From the NCBI GenBank assembly GCA_008360975.2, contig VLJF02000817.1, forward strand, positions 35,427 to 99,426: a DNA stretch of 64,000 nucleotides, given 5' to 3'. This document shows, piece by piece, positions 49,025 through 58,260 of this stretch. Under the pieces are notes generated by a model, which saw nothing but the letters and a program-made list of their open reading frames with translations, was not told the origin of the DNA and ran no database searches. The stretch comes from Lichenostomus cassidix. Its lineage: Eukaryota > Chordata > Aves > Passeriformes > Meliphagidae. Each line of letters starts with the position of its first letter. The first letter of the stretch is position 1. A program made the translations under genes and the position numbers.

Positions 49025-49250
49025 CCCGGACAGCGGGGACAGCCTGGGGACAGCGGGGACAGCCTGGGGACAGCCTGGGGACAGCGGGGACAGCCTGGGG
49101 ACAGCGGGGACAGCCGGGCAGCCTGGGGACAGCCGGGCAGCCTGGGGACAGCGGGGACAGCGGGGACAGCGGGGACAGCCTGGGGACAGCGGGGACAGCC
49201 TGGGGACAGCGGGGACAGCGGGGACAGCCTGGGGACAGCGGGGACACCCC
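49025..49250. repeat. GCGGGGACAGCCTGGGGACA array
   Basis: 9-18 bp units, about 13 copies, between the CRE-bearing edge of the XPO7 island and the DOK2 side. Confidence 0.92.
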
Positions 49251-49500
49251 TGTGACCAGTGTGACCAGCACGCCCAGTGCCCCCAGTATAACCAGTGCCT
49301 CCAGTGTCACCAGTGTGACCAATGCCACCAGTGCCACCAGTATAACCAGAGCCTCCAGTGCCGCCAGTGTGACCGCTGACACCACTATGACCAATGTCCC
49401 CAGTGCCACCAGTATAACCAGTGTCACCAGTGTGACCACTGACCCTACTATGACCAATGTCCCCAATGTCCCCAGTGTCACCCGTGCCGTGCACCCCCAG
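49250..49500. repeat. CCAGTGTGACCAGTGCCACC array
   Basis: 9-bp based array with CCAGTATAACCAGTG variants. It continues the array tract of the intergenic region. Confidence 0.88.
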
Positions 49501-49839
49501 CCCTGCAGCAGCCCCTCGCACCAGTGCTCCCAGTCACCCCAGCCCTGCCCAGTGCTGCCGGTTCCCTCCGCCCCACTGCCCTCCCGCGCTGCCGCAGCCC
49601 CAAAACCTCTTCCTCCTCCTCCTCCTCCTCCTCTCCCTCTCCTCCGCCCTCACCTCCCCCAGTTCCCCCATGGTCCCGCCGCCCGCGCTGGGAGCACTGG
49701 TTTGCACTGGGACGCTGGGCACGGGCACGGCTGGGCAGGACACTGGTTATTGGGCAGGACACTGGACAGGACGTGTTCCCCCGGCACTGCCGCTGGACTC
49801 ATTGCCCAGGTGGGAAAAACCGGGCAGAGCCACGGCAGG

Positions 49840-50295
49840 GCTGCCCAGTGCCCAGTGACTTGTGACCAGTGTCCTGTGACCAGTGTCCCATGTCCTGCCC
49901 AGAGTCCAGCGTCCTGTGCCCAGTGTCCTAAGTCCTGCCCAGTTCCCAGTGCCCTGCCCAGTGTCCTGTGCCCAGTGTCCTGCCAAGTTCCCAGTGCCCT
50001 GCCAAGTTCCCAGTACCCTGCCCAGTGTCCTCCACCAGTGCCCAGTGTCCTAAGTCCTGCCCAGAGTCCAGTGTCCTGTGCCCAGTGCCCAGCAGTGGTG
50101 TCCAGTGCCCTGGCCAGTTCCAGGTGTCCTGCCCAGTGTCCTGCCCAATAACCAGTGTCCTGCCCAGTGTCCTCCACCAGTGTCCCATGCCCTGCCCAGT
50201 GTTCAGTGCCCAGTGCTCTGCCCAGTTCCCGGTGTCCTGCCCAGTGTCCTGCCCAGAGTCCAGTGTCCAGTGTCCTGTCCGGTGCCCAGCAGCAC
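49840..50295. repeat. CCCAGTGTCCTGCCCAGT array
   Basis: About 11-bp units with higher-order variation (CCAAGTTCCCAGTACCC, CTCCACCAGTGTCCC). It lies about 230 nt upstream of the DOK2 start codon. Confidence 0.9.
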
Positions 50296-50379
50296 CACAG
50301 GGTGGCACACGGGCGTGTCCAGCAGTGCCACACCCACCTGTCCCGCGCTGCCACGCCCGTGTCCCCGTCACCCGTGGGG

Positions 50380-50525
50380 AGCCACAGGAAGCCACCGCCA
50401 GCGGAGGAAACGGAGCTGAGCACGTCACGAGCTCAGCCAGCCCCGGTGACAGGGACACCTCGGGGGTGACACAGGGACCCTCGGGGGACTCGGCGGGACA
50501 CGCCGGACATGCTGGAGGCGCCAGG
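50380..50525 (+). promoter_or_regulatory. Probable DOK2 proximal promoter / 5' UTR
   Basis: The 145 nt before the DOK2 start codon are non-repetitive, unlike the arrays before them. They contain ETS-like words ACAGGAAG (50384-50391) and GGAGGAAAC (about 50403-50411). ETS sites would suit a blood-cell gene, but no TATA box or initiator is evident and the start site is a guess. Confidence 0.35.
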
Positions 50526-50588
50526 ATGGAGGAGCTGGTGGTGAAGCAGGGCGGGATCTACCTGCAGCTGCAGCAAACCTTCGGGAAG
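50526..50588 (+). CDS. DOK2: DOK2 exon 1 (residues 1-21)
   Basis: 63 nt, phase 0 end, donor GGGAAG|GTCAGG. The ATG has A at -3 and G at +4. Encodes [20 protein letters not shown] plus Lys, the first strand of the PH domain (human has VKQGFLYLQ at this place). Confidence 0.95.
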
Positions 50589-53500
50589 GTCAGGGGCTTC
50601 GGGGGGTCCTGCGGGGGGATCGGGATGTGGGTACGGGGGGGTTATCCCATGGGAATGGGGTGATCCCATGGGAATGGGGTGATCCCATGGGAATGGGGTG
50701 ATCCCAAAGGAATGGGGTGATCCCAAAGGAATGGGGTGATCCCACCCGTGGGATGCTCAGCTGTCCCCTGGCCAGCGCGGGGAGGACGGGCAGGGGGACG
50801 GGAAGTGCTGGGGACACTTTGAAGGGACCCCCCGAGAGAGAGCTGGGGGTGACAGAGGTGACCCCCGGAGCCGGGGGATGACAGGTGCCATCTCCAGGGT
50901 CACGCTGGGTGACGGATGTGACCCCCAGACCCGTTCGGGTGACAGATGTTCACCCCCAGAGCTGTGCTGGGTGACAGATGTGACCCCCAAAGCCACACCG
51001 GGTGCCAAACACACCCCCAAAGCTGGGGGGTGAGGGATGTGACCCCCAGACCCACGTCTGGTGACAGACATCACGGCGACAGACGTGACCCCCAGAGCCG
51101 CGCTGGGTGACGGAAGTGACCCCAAAGCCACATTTGGTGGCAGTTCCAGGCAGGGGGTGACAGCAGCGTCCCCCAAAGCCGCGCTGCTTCCGCCGCTGAT
51201 AAAGGGCGGGTTGGGCAATGGCTGTGAAGGGAAGGAGCTGACGGGAATCTCCTGCTCCTCTCCCGGTCCTGCTCCCCATGAACCCCATCCCGAGGGATGG
51301 AACCTCATCCCAACACCGCGGGAAGGGCAGGGATCCCAAAATTCCACCCCGGGAATAGGGAACTGTGTGCCTGCACAGCCCTGGAGCTGCAGGAGGATGT
51401 GCTGGTTTTGGGGCTGAACTTCCCCTGCCCCCACTTCCCTCTGCTGCAGGGCCTGCCGAGCCCGGAACTGCTGCTCCTGCTGGGGCAGAGCTGGGAGAGC
51501 TGAAAAGTTGGGGTTTTGGGGGAAAAAATGGCAGGAAGTAGGAGCTGGAAGTTGGGGTAGAGCTGAAGAGTTGAAAAGTTGGGGTTTTGGGGAAAAAATG
51601 GAAGGAAAAAGGAGCTGGAAGTCCTTCAGCAGGGCTTGTGGGTGCTGCAGAGGAGGGAATGGGATGGATTCAGGCACTGAGTGAGGCTGGGATGCTGCTG
51701 GTGCTGGAAAAGCCTTGCTGCCTGTCAGGGATGTTTATCCAGGGATACTGAAATCCCAATTTATCTCCTCCCCACCCTCAGCCAGCCCTGGTTGCAGTGC
51801 AAAACCCCTCAGGGCTTCCCACCCACCTCCTGCCCTGGGATCCTGCGTGATCCCCAGGGGATACAACCTCCAGGAAAGGGAAAACCCTCCTGGAGAGCTC
51901 AACCCCGCTGCTTCTCCCCGCGGCAGAAATGGAAGAAGTTCTGGGGTGTGCTGTACCGGGAGAGCTCCTGCTCCACCGCCCGCCTGGAGCTGCTGGAGGG
52001 CTCGGGGCCGCTGGGCACGGAGAAACCCCGCAGGGCCGAGGCTGGCCGGCGGCTGGTCCGGCTCAGCGACTGCGTCCACGTGGCCGAGGCGGGCGGCGAT
52101 GCCACCTGTCCCAAGGACACTGTCCCCTTCCTGCTGGAGACCACCGACAGGCGGTTCCTGCTGGCTGCCGACAGCGCCGAGGCGGCCGAGTGGATCCAGC
52201 GGCTGTGCGAGCTGGCGTTCCCGGTACGGCTGGGAGGGTGGGGCTGGGAAAGGTGGGATGGATGGATGGATAGATGGATGGATGGAGGGATGGATGGATG
52301 GATGGAGGGATGGAGGGATGGATGGATGGATGGAGGGATGGAGGGATGGATGGATGGATGGATGGATGGAGGGATGGATGGATGGATGGATGGATGGATG
52401 GAGGGATGGAGGGATGGATGGATGGGATTCCCTCATCTGCCGCTCTTCCCCGGGCAGAGGAGCAGGGAGGAGCCGGGAGCAGCCAAGGAGAGCCTGCCGG
52501 GCGCTGACGGCGAGTTCTCCATGGAGGAAAATTCCCTGTACAGCTCCCGGGGCAAAGGTAGGAGCGGGGAAGGAGGAACAGGAGGGAGGGAGGCAGCGCG
52601 GGGTGGGGAAATCTCCTCCCCAAAAAAGCCTCTTCCTGCTGCGGTTCGCAGCGCTGCCTCGGCTCTCTATCAGCAGTGGCCGGAGCTGTCCAGCGCTTAT
52701 CAGCCGGACACCGCTGCCCTGGCTGGGGCGGTCACTCTGTCCCTCTGCTGGGTGGGACAAGTGTCCAACACGGGCGTCACTCTGTCCCTCTGCGGGGTGG
52801 GACAAGTGTCCAACACGGGGGTCACTCTGTCCCTCTGCGGGGTGGGACAAGTGTCCAACACCATGTCCATCCCCAGCCGGCCTGGAGCAGTTCGAGGTGA
52901 CAGTGAGGGTGACCCCGTCGTCCCAGCGCTGCCGGCTGCGGGGTCGCTGCATCCTGCGAGCCGCCGAGGAGGCTCTGGAGCTGCGGCACCCGCAGAGCCT
53001 CGAGATCCTCTACAGCTGGCCCTACCGCTTCCTGCGCCGCTTCGGCCGCGATAAGGTCAGTGGGTAAGGAATGGCGGGCTGGACGTGGCCGTGGCGTGGC
53101 ACTGACCCTGTCCCTCCGCAGGTGACCTTCTCCTTCGAGGCCGGCCGGCGCTGCGCGTCCGGAGAGGGCAACTTCGAGTTCGACACCAGGCAGGGCAACG
53201 AGATCTTCCAGGCCATCGAGGCGGCCATCGAGGTCCAGCGGGGCCGGGGCGGCGCTGGGGACGAAGCCCTGCGGTCGCTCGGTCACGCCAGGCCACCCAG
53301 CTTGGCTCAGGGCCACGAGGAGGTCACCAAGGTCACCTCCCCGCTGGAGGGCAAGGTGCCCAAAGGGGAGGGCAAGGGGCTCAAAGCCAAGCCGGCGATG
53401 CCCCCCGAGCCCTCAGGGCCCTTCCAGCCCAGCCGAGGTGTGGATTTGCCCTACGCCGAGCCCTGCGATGCCCTGCGCCGCGGGAACCTCCCGCCGGACA

Positions 53501-53967
53501 GGAGCCGCCGGCCGGACGCTGCCAAGGCGGAATGCGAGTACGCCGTGCCCTTCGACACCATCGCCAAGTCCTTCCTGGCCCGCCAGTTCGGGGCGCTGGG
53601 CTGTCCCCAGGAGGGTGTCCCCGAGCCGCCGGGTGGCCCCAGGGAGGCGGGTGGCGCTCAGCAGCCCCCCGGGCGCCCCACCGCCCCCAAACCCGAGCAC
53701 ATCTACGACGAGCCCGAGGGGCTCTCGGCGCTCTCGCTGTACGACGAGCCCGAGGAGGTGAAGGGCGAGGCGTGGAGGCTGCAGGCAGCCCCCGAGGAGC
53801 CCCCCGGGCACGAGTTCCCCTACAACCCGCAGCGGGATGACTACGCCGTCCCCAAACGGCCCGTCCCGCTCCGCAAGCCCTTCGTGCTGCAGGGCAAGGA
53901 GTGGCTCGGCGACAGCGACTACGACAACGTGGCCCTCAAGGTGGCCAAGAAGAGGAACCTGCAGTGA
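50526..53967 (+). CDS. DOK2: Docking protein 2, five exons, complete
   Basis: Membrane-recruited adaptor that acts downstream of receptor and cytoplasmic tyrosine kinases, mainly in blood cells in mammals, where phosphotyrosines recruit RasGAP and dampen Ras-ERK signalling. Joined exons give 1,485 nt, 494 residues, ending TGA at 53965-53967. Residues about 5-120 form the PH domain and about 155-260 the IRS-type PTB domain ([20 protein letters not shown], then EAGRRC and GEGNFEF as in mammalian DOK2). The tail has tyrosines in YxxP or YDNV contexts at 324, 353, 408, 420, 454 and 480; the IYDEP motif matches the RasGAP-SH2 docking site of the family. Human DOK2 is 412 residues; the extra length is in the proline-rich tail. 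DOK1 and DOK3 fit less well, given MEENSLYSS, the C-terminal YDNV and the XPO7 neighbour. Confidence 0.97.
50640..50750. repeat. GGAATGGGGTGATCCCATG array, DOK2 intron 1
   Basis: Six 19-20 bp units with a GATCCCA/TGGGATC-like symmetry. Confidence 0.9.
50830..51180. repeat. GGTGACAGATGTGACCCCCA array, DOK2 intron 1
   Basis: About 36-bp units, about nine copies, with GAGCCGCGCT spacers. The remainder of intron 1 (51,190-51,920) looks single-copy; GAAAAGTTGGGGTTTTGGGG occurs twice near 51,510 and 51,575. Confidence 0.9.
51927..52223 (+). CDS. DOK2: DOK2 exon 2 (residues 22-120)
   Basis: 297 nt, acceptor CGCGGCAG|AAATGG, donor TTCCCG|GTACGG, phase 0 at both ends. Encodes most of the PH domain, [14 protein letters not shown] through [12 protein letters not shown], including the conserved C-terminal helix tryptophan. 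Confidence 0.96.
52255..52427. repeat. (GGAT)n microsatellite filling DOK2 intron 2
   Basis: GGATGGATGGAGGGATGG tract of about 170 bp in a 234-nt intron. Confidence 0.96.
52458..52557 (+). CDS. DOK2: DOK2 exon 3 (residues 121-153)
   Basis: 100 nt, acceptor CGGGCAG|AGGAGC, donor GGCAAAG|GTAGGA. A PH-PTB linker with the conserved MEENSLYSS motif (tyrosine near residue 148). Ala154 is split with exon 4. Confidence 0.95.
52735..52865. repeat. About 43-bp x 3 repeat, DOK2 intron 3
   Basis: GTCACTCTGTCCCTCTGCGG, then GGTGGGACAAGTGTCCAACA, repeated three times up to 15 nt before the exon 4 acceptor. Confidence 0.92.
52877..53055 (+). CDS. DOK2: DOK2 exon 4 (residues 154-213)
   Basis: 179 nt, acceptor CATCCCCAG|CCGG, donor GATAAG|GTCAGT. 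First half of the PTB domain, from [15 protein letters not shown] to [12 protein letters not shown] second potential donor, GTAAGG, lies 8 nt further and would shift the frame. Confidence 0.96.
53056..53121 (+). other. DOK2: DOK2 intron 4, only 66 nt
   Basis: GT-AG intron close to the lower size limit of vertebrate introns. It has a plausible branch site CACTGAC at about 53,099-53,105 and a short pyrimidine stretch before CCGCAG. The splice is fixed by continuity of the PTB domain. Confidence 0.93.
53122..53967 (+). CDS. DOK2: DOK2 exon 5 (residues 214-494, stop)
   Basis: 846 nt, acceptor CCTCCGCAG|GTGACC. Finishes the PTB domain and encodes the proline-rich, tyrosine-rich tail. Very GC-rich third positions and no internal repeat. 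Two YDEP motifs (408, 420), two YAVP motifs (353, 454), YAEP (324) and YDNV (480) are the candidate phosphorylation sites. Confidence 0.97.
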   Translation: MTFSFEAGRRCASGEGNFEFDTRQGNEIFQAIEAAIEVQRGRGGAGDEALRSLGHARPPSLAQGHEEVTKVTSPLEGKVPKGEGKGLKAKPAMPPEPSGPFQPSRGVDLPYAEPCDALRRGNLPPDRSRRPDAAKAECEYAVPFDTIAKSFLARQFGALGCPQEGVPEPPGGPREAGGAQQPPGRPTAPKPEHIYDEPEGLSALSLYDEPEEVKGEAWRLQAAPEEPPGHEFPYNPQRDDYAVPKRPVPLRKPFVLQGKEWLGDSDYDNVALKVAKKRNLQ

Positions 53968-55280
53968 GCGGGAGGAGGGGACAGGAGGGGACATCCCGAG
54001 TCTCCCGGTTGGACTTTACACCGCGCCCGGCTCAGCTCAGCGCAGCTGGGGACACGGGGACCCTCCCTTTGGGACACATCTGGGCAGCGGTGCGGCACAG
54101 CTGGGCGGTGGCAGGGGACAGCTGGGTGGCGGCAGGGGACATCTGGGTGGCGGCAGGGGAAGCGCCGGGAGCGGGATGCGCCCACTGGAGGGCAGTGCGA
54201 GCCCACCGGAGCGGCCGTGCCCGGGCAGGGGATCCCCGCAGCCCCGCGCCGCAGCTCCGGGACCCCAAATCCCGCTCCTCGCCCGGGACAGCCTCGGGCT
54301 GTGCTCCAAACCCACCCCGGGATGGATTTCTGGAGCAGGAATGGCCCCGGGATGCTCGGCTTGAGCTGAGGGATGCATTTCCCCAGGGATGCACGTCTGG
54401 GATGCAGATCCCACACCTTGGGATGGACAGTGCACATCTGCACATCCCACCCCGAGACCCTCCCTGCCCACGCACAGCTCCCAGTGCTCCCAGTATGTCC
54501 CAGTATGTCCCAGTGCCACAGCAGGGCCTTCCCTGTCCTGAGGTCCCTCCTCCTCCTCGCTCTGCAAAACCGTAAATTCCCACTGTTCCTGCCGCGCTTT
54601 TATTTTTAATTCTCTTTATAAACCCCCTTTCCAGCCCCTCTGAATTCCAGATGGAAAACTCGGATGAATCCCGGAGATTCTCACAGGAGCTGGCTCTGCT
54701 CCTCCCAGTACAAACCAGTGCATGGCTGGACACAGCCTCTGGATCATCTTCCTCCTCCTCCTCTTCCTCCTCGTCTTTCTCCTGCTCCCTTTCCCGGCCG
54801 CCTCCAGCCTTTCCTTAGGGACATCCAGCAGCACCATCCCTAACTCCCCACGGATGTTTCCCTGGATCCTCCCAGGACACTTGGACCCTCCCCAGGACAC
54901 CTGGACCCTCCCCAGGTCCCCTCGGACACCCCCAGCCCCATCCCCACCCCGGAGTGACCTCAGGATCCTCCGCCGGTTCCCCACCACCCCACCAGGTTTT
55001 CCGTGGGAAGCGCAGACGCTCCATGAATTATTTATAACCTCTCCCAATCAAAGGGAACGCTCAGGTGCTTCGGTTCATTTCCTGGATCCTGCGAGTCCAA
55101 AGTGGGGATTTTAATGGGGCAAATTAAGTGCTTTTTATGTGAGACGCTGATTAAAGCTCTGTATCCATCGCTCCGTGCCGGGTGGGATTGGAAGGAGTGG
55201 GACACACCTTGTGCAGGTGGGATTCTGCTCCAGGTGGGATCACGCGGGGAAAAACACCTAAAAATGGTCCAAAATAAAGG
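53968..55280 (+). other. DOK2 3' flank, probable 3' UTR
   Basis: No further coding exon. GGGTGGCGGCAGGGGACA occurs in three 21-bp steps near 54,095-54,165. The first AATAAA downstream is at 55,273-55,278; it could be the poly(A) signal but would imply a 1.3-kb UTR. An earlier non-canonical signal is equally possible. Confidence 0.4.
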
Positions 55281-55484
55281 AAAAAAACCCCAAATCTCCA
55301 GCAGGTTTTTCCACAGGGGAAAATCGTGGAGCCAGGCAGAGCTTGCCGTGCCCTGGAAGGGGTTTAGGATGCGCTGAGGGATGGGATCCAATCCTTTCCC
55401 AGACCCATTTTTCCATGGAAAAAGGGATTCCAGGAGCATTCCCGAGCTGGAGCCTCGAGGGCTCCTGGCAGCGCGGTGCCATTC

Positions 55485-55580
55485 ATCGGGAATCAATAGC
55501 TTGAGCACATGTTATTATTAATTAATTAACGCTCATTAGGGGCGTTATTCATTATTAATCAGTGTTAACACAATCCCCCC
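55485..55580. promoter_or_regulatory. AT-rich homeodomain-motif block, candidate conserved element
   Basis: TTATTATTAATTAATTAACG followed by CTCATTAGGGGCGTTATTCA, with several TAATTA cores, in otherwise GC-rich DNA. Conservation is inferred from texture only. Confidence 0.3.
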
Positions 55581-56840
55581 TCCTCCAGCCTGGCTGCATC
55601 TCTGCTCCTTCCACTGTTTTCCTTCGTTAACCAAAGGAATGGAAACACTTCCAGAACTTCATTTCCCAATCCTACGGGAGGCCAGGCTGAGGAGGGATGG
55701 CTGGGAATGACTCCATAAAAACATGGAAAGATCTCCCAGACTTCGCTTCCCAATCCTGCGGGATTTTTGGGAATGGGATCATTGGGAATGGCAGCAATCA
55801 AGTTTTAGAGGCAGCAGCAGGGATTGGGGGAAATACCGGGAATTTTGGGGCTGGAAAAGTATTCCCTGCCTGCCTCACCCCCATGGGTGGGTTTAGGGTG
55901 GAATAGGGAACCTGTCCAGAGGATGAAATCCAGGGAAAGAGGATTCCAAGCTGGAGAAACCCTTGGAATGGCTCAGCGAGGGGAAAAAAAAATCAATGGA
56001 AAAGAAGGGAGGGAAGAGATTAAAGCCCAAAGCTCCAGACAAATGGAGAGATTTAATCTGATTTGGGAGTTATTGTCCTTATTGAATTATGCTGATTATA
56101 AATCATTTAGGAGCAGGGATAATCAAAACAGGGATCCGTTCTGAGCTCCGAGGGGCTCCTGAGCCTCTTCCCAGTGGTGGAGAGGAGGGAGAGCAGGATG
56201 GACAAGGGAATGGATTGGAATTCCAAGGGAAAGCTGGGTGGGAAAGGCTTGGAGGGAAAAGCAAGGAAAAGGAGCTGTGGGGATCTCCGGGATGGGGAAA
56301 TAGGGATTGGGAACAGAGCAGGGATGATCCCAAAGGAAAACTGGGCTGGTAAGGCTCGGAGAGGCAGAGCATGGAAAGAGGGAATCTCTGGGATGGAGAG
56401 GATGGGGAAATAAGGACTGGGGGAAAAAATGGCACAGAGCAGGGCTGCAGCCCTGTGGGGAAATCCTGGATTATCCCAAGGAAAGGCTGGTCTGGCAATG
56501 AATGGAGAACCAGGGCGTGGAAAGAGGGGGACAGGAATCTCCGTGAGGGGGAAATAAGCATCAAACCCGCTGAAAACCGGGCTGGAGACACTTCCCAGGG
56601 CTGGAGACACTTCCCAGGGCTGGAGACACTTCCCAGGGCTGGAGATGCCACTCCCGGGCACGCCGAGCCCGTTTTCCCCGCGGCTCTGCACACCTTGTCA
56701 AGGCAGCTCGTTTTCCCATTAGTGTCTCCTCGGATTAGGGATGCTCTCGCTCTCCCGCTCCGGCCGAATCCCAGGCGCCAGCAGGAGCTGGAAACTGCAT
56801 TAGGGCCGTGCCAAGGAGCCCCGAATGCCATTAGGGGCGA
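55580..56840. other. Intergenic single-copy stretch
   Basis: No gene. A small tandem, GGCTGGAGACACTTCCCAGG x 4, lies at 56,580-56,645. Confidence 0.6.
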
Positions 56841-57310
56841 GCATTAGAGGTGCTAAGTGACAAGGCCCTCATCAGCCCCGGATTGATGGCAATCCCGTTC
56901 CCGGAGCTGGCAGCAGCAGAGCCCTTCATTCAGGAAAAATTGCCTAATTGGGGAGGTCTGGATTCTCTCCGCCTGTCTCGTTCCTGGAGCTCTGGAGCTC
57001 CTTGGGATGTGGGGTGGGTGGAGGTGATGGGAAGGTGGAGGTGGAAGGTGGAGGGACAACTCCTAAACCCATCCAGCGTTCTCCTCCTTGCCCTTCAGGC
57101 GGCTCGAGCATTCCCAGATTGGTCATTCCTGGGAATTCCAGCATTCCAGACCCAGGGGAAACAGGTTCCCTGGAGGAGCAGGGCTCCTTCCTGCCCCGGG
57201 CTGCAGCGAAATTAATTGGCAATTGCCGGGAGTCCATAAAGGCTGACATCGGAGGGAAGGAAGCTGTAAAAGCCGCGTGTCCGCAGCCGTAATTCCTTCA
57301 TCCCGCATTG
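56815..57310. other. Intergenic stretch with possible conserved motifs
   Basis: CATTAGGGGCGAGCATTAGA and AAATTAATTGGCAATTGCCG look like regulatory texture, but no gene or known element is recognised. Confidence 0.25.
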
Positions 57311-57829
57311 ATCCCGTGGCCTCTGCTGCCCACGGAGCAGCTGGGGGGTGAGCTGGGCATCGATCCCGGGCACCTCGGCCAGGCCAGAGCATCCCTGACC
57401 CTGCTGGGGGCGAATTCCCAGGCTGATTCCAGCCCTTTGTCTTCCTTCTGCTTCCCACTCTTATAAATATCTAGGAATTTGATAATTGTCACCCCGACAC
57501 GGGGCAGGGTGTGTTTGGAAGCCTGGATTGAATTCAGGGATTTTTCCAAGCCCTCAGCTCTCTCAAGTCTCCATGGAAGTGGAGGTTTGGTGCGTTCCTC
57601 TTGCCTTAATCCGCAGGGTTTGAACCGAAATAATGCTCCATGTGCTTCCCAGAGCTGCTCCGCGGGTGGATTTTGTCAGGAAATATAAATATCCCCCAGC
57701 AGGCTCCCAACTCCCACCTGCCCAGGCTGAGCGTTCAGCGGGAAAACGCAGAATTCCACCCTCAGCACTGGTGGGAATGGTGGGAATTCTGCAGGATGGA
57801 GAGATTCCTGGAATCCCTGGATTCCTGGA

Positions 57830-57960
57830 AGTGTCCCAGGCCAGGCTGGATGTTGCTTGGAGCCACCTGGGTTAGGGGAAGGTGTTGATAGGGGTGGAAT
57901 GGGATGGGATTTGAGGTCCTTCCATCCCAAACCATTCCAGGACTTCAAACGCTGCTCAAA
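57830..57960 (+). mobile_element. CR1 LINE 3' fragment
   Basis: GTCCCAGGCCAGGCTGGATG, then GGTTAGGGGAAGGTGTTGAT and an end CATCCCAAACCATTCCAGG. Downstream of DOK2. Confidence 0.75.
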
Positions 57961-58084
57961 CCAGCCTTTCCCCATCCCGGTGTGTCCCAGGAAGGATCTG
58001 CTCCATCTGTGACCCTGCCCAGGATTTCTCAGGGCACACGGAGCCACTGTCACCCTGCCGGAGCCACTGTCACCCTGCCAGAAC

Positions 58085-58260
58085 CACCACCTTCCCCGGG
58101 ATCCATCTCATTAGAGCAGGAGCCGGCGAGCGGCGGAATTTCCACCCCGCTGCTCTCGCCTCTCCCTGCGAAGGGGGAGCCAATTACCAGCAGCTGGTGA
58201 GAGCCGAAAATTATTATTAATTTCCAAGCGAGCATATGCTGTGTGTTAACAACCTCCGTG
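58085..58260. promoter_or_regulatory. Candidate conserved noncoding element
   Basis: Unique block with CAATTACCAGCAGCTGGTGA (homeodomain core plus CAGCTG E-box) and AAATTATTATTAATTTCC, ending at GTGTGTTAACAACC (half HNF1-like). The function is a guess. Confidence 0.35.

Larger units (their letters stand above)
48300..49030. promoter_or_regulatory. CpG island promoter of XPO7
   Basis: Dense CpG sequence around the XPO7 start codon without a TATA box, typical of a housekeeping promoter. Seven CACGCCC boxes (KLF/SP type) in one orientation start at 48708, 48728, 48760, 48781, 48855, 48897 and 48917, interleaved with CTGCGCGCGC words resembling NRF-1 sites (about 48742, 48814, 48878). The transcription start is probably within about 100 nt upstream of 48599. 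Whether the island also drives DOK2 cannot be told from sequence. Confidence 0.85.

Noticed and set aside
47934..49379. 481-codon plus-strand ORF across the CpG island
   Set aside because: Product of GC-rich stop-poor DNA and GGGGACA repeats. It overlaps the XPO7 first exon and promoter in antisense.
51681..53067. Single 450-codon ORFs over DOK2 exons 2-4
   Set aside because: They read through introns 2 and 3. Conserved domain boundaries and consensus splice sites support five exons instead.
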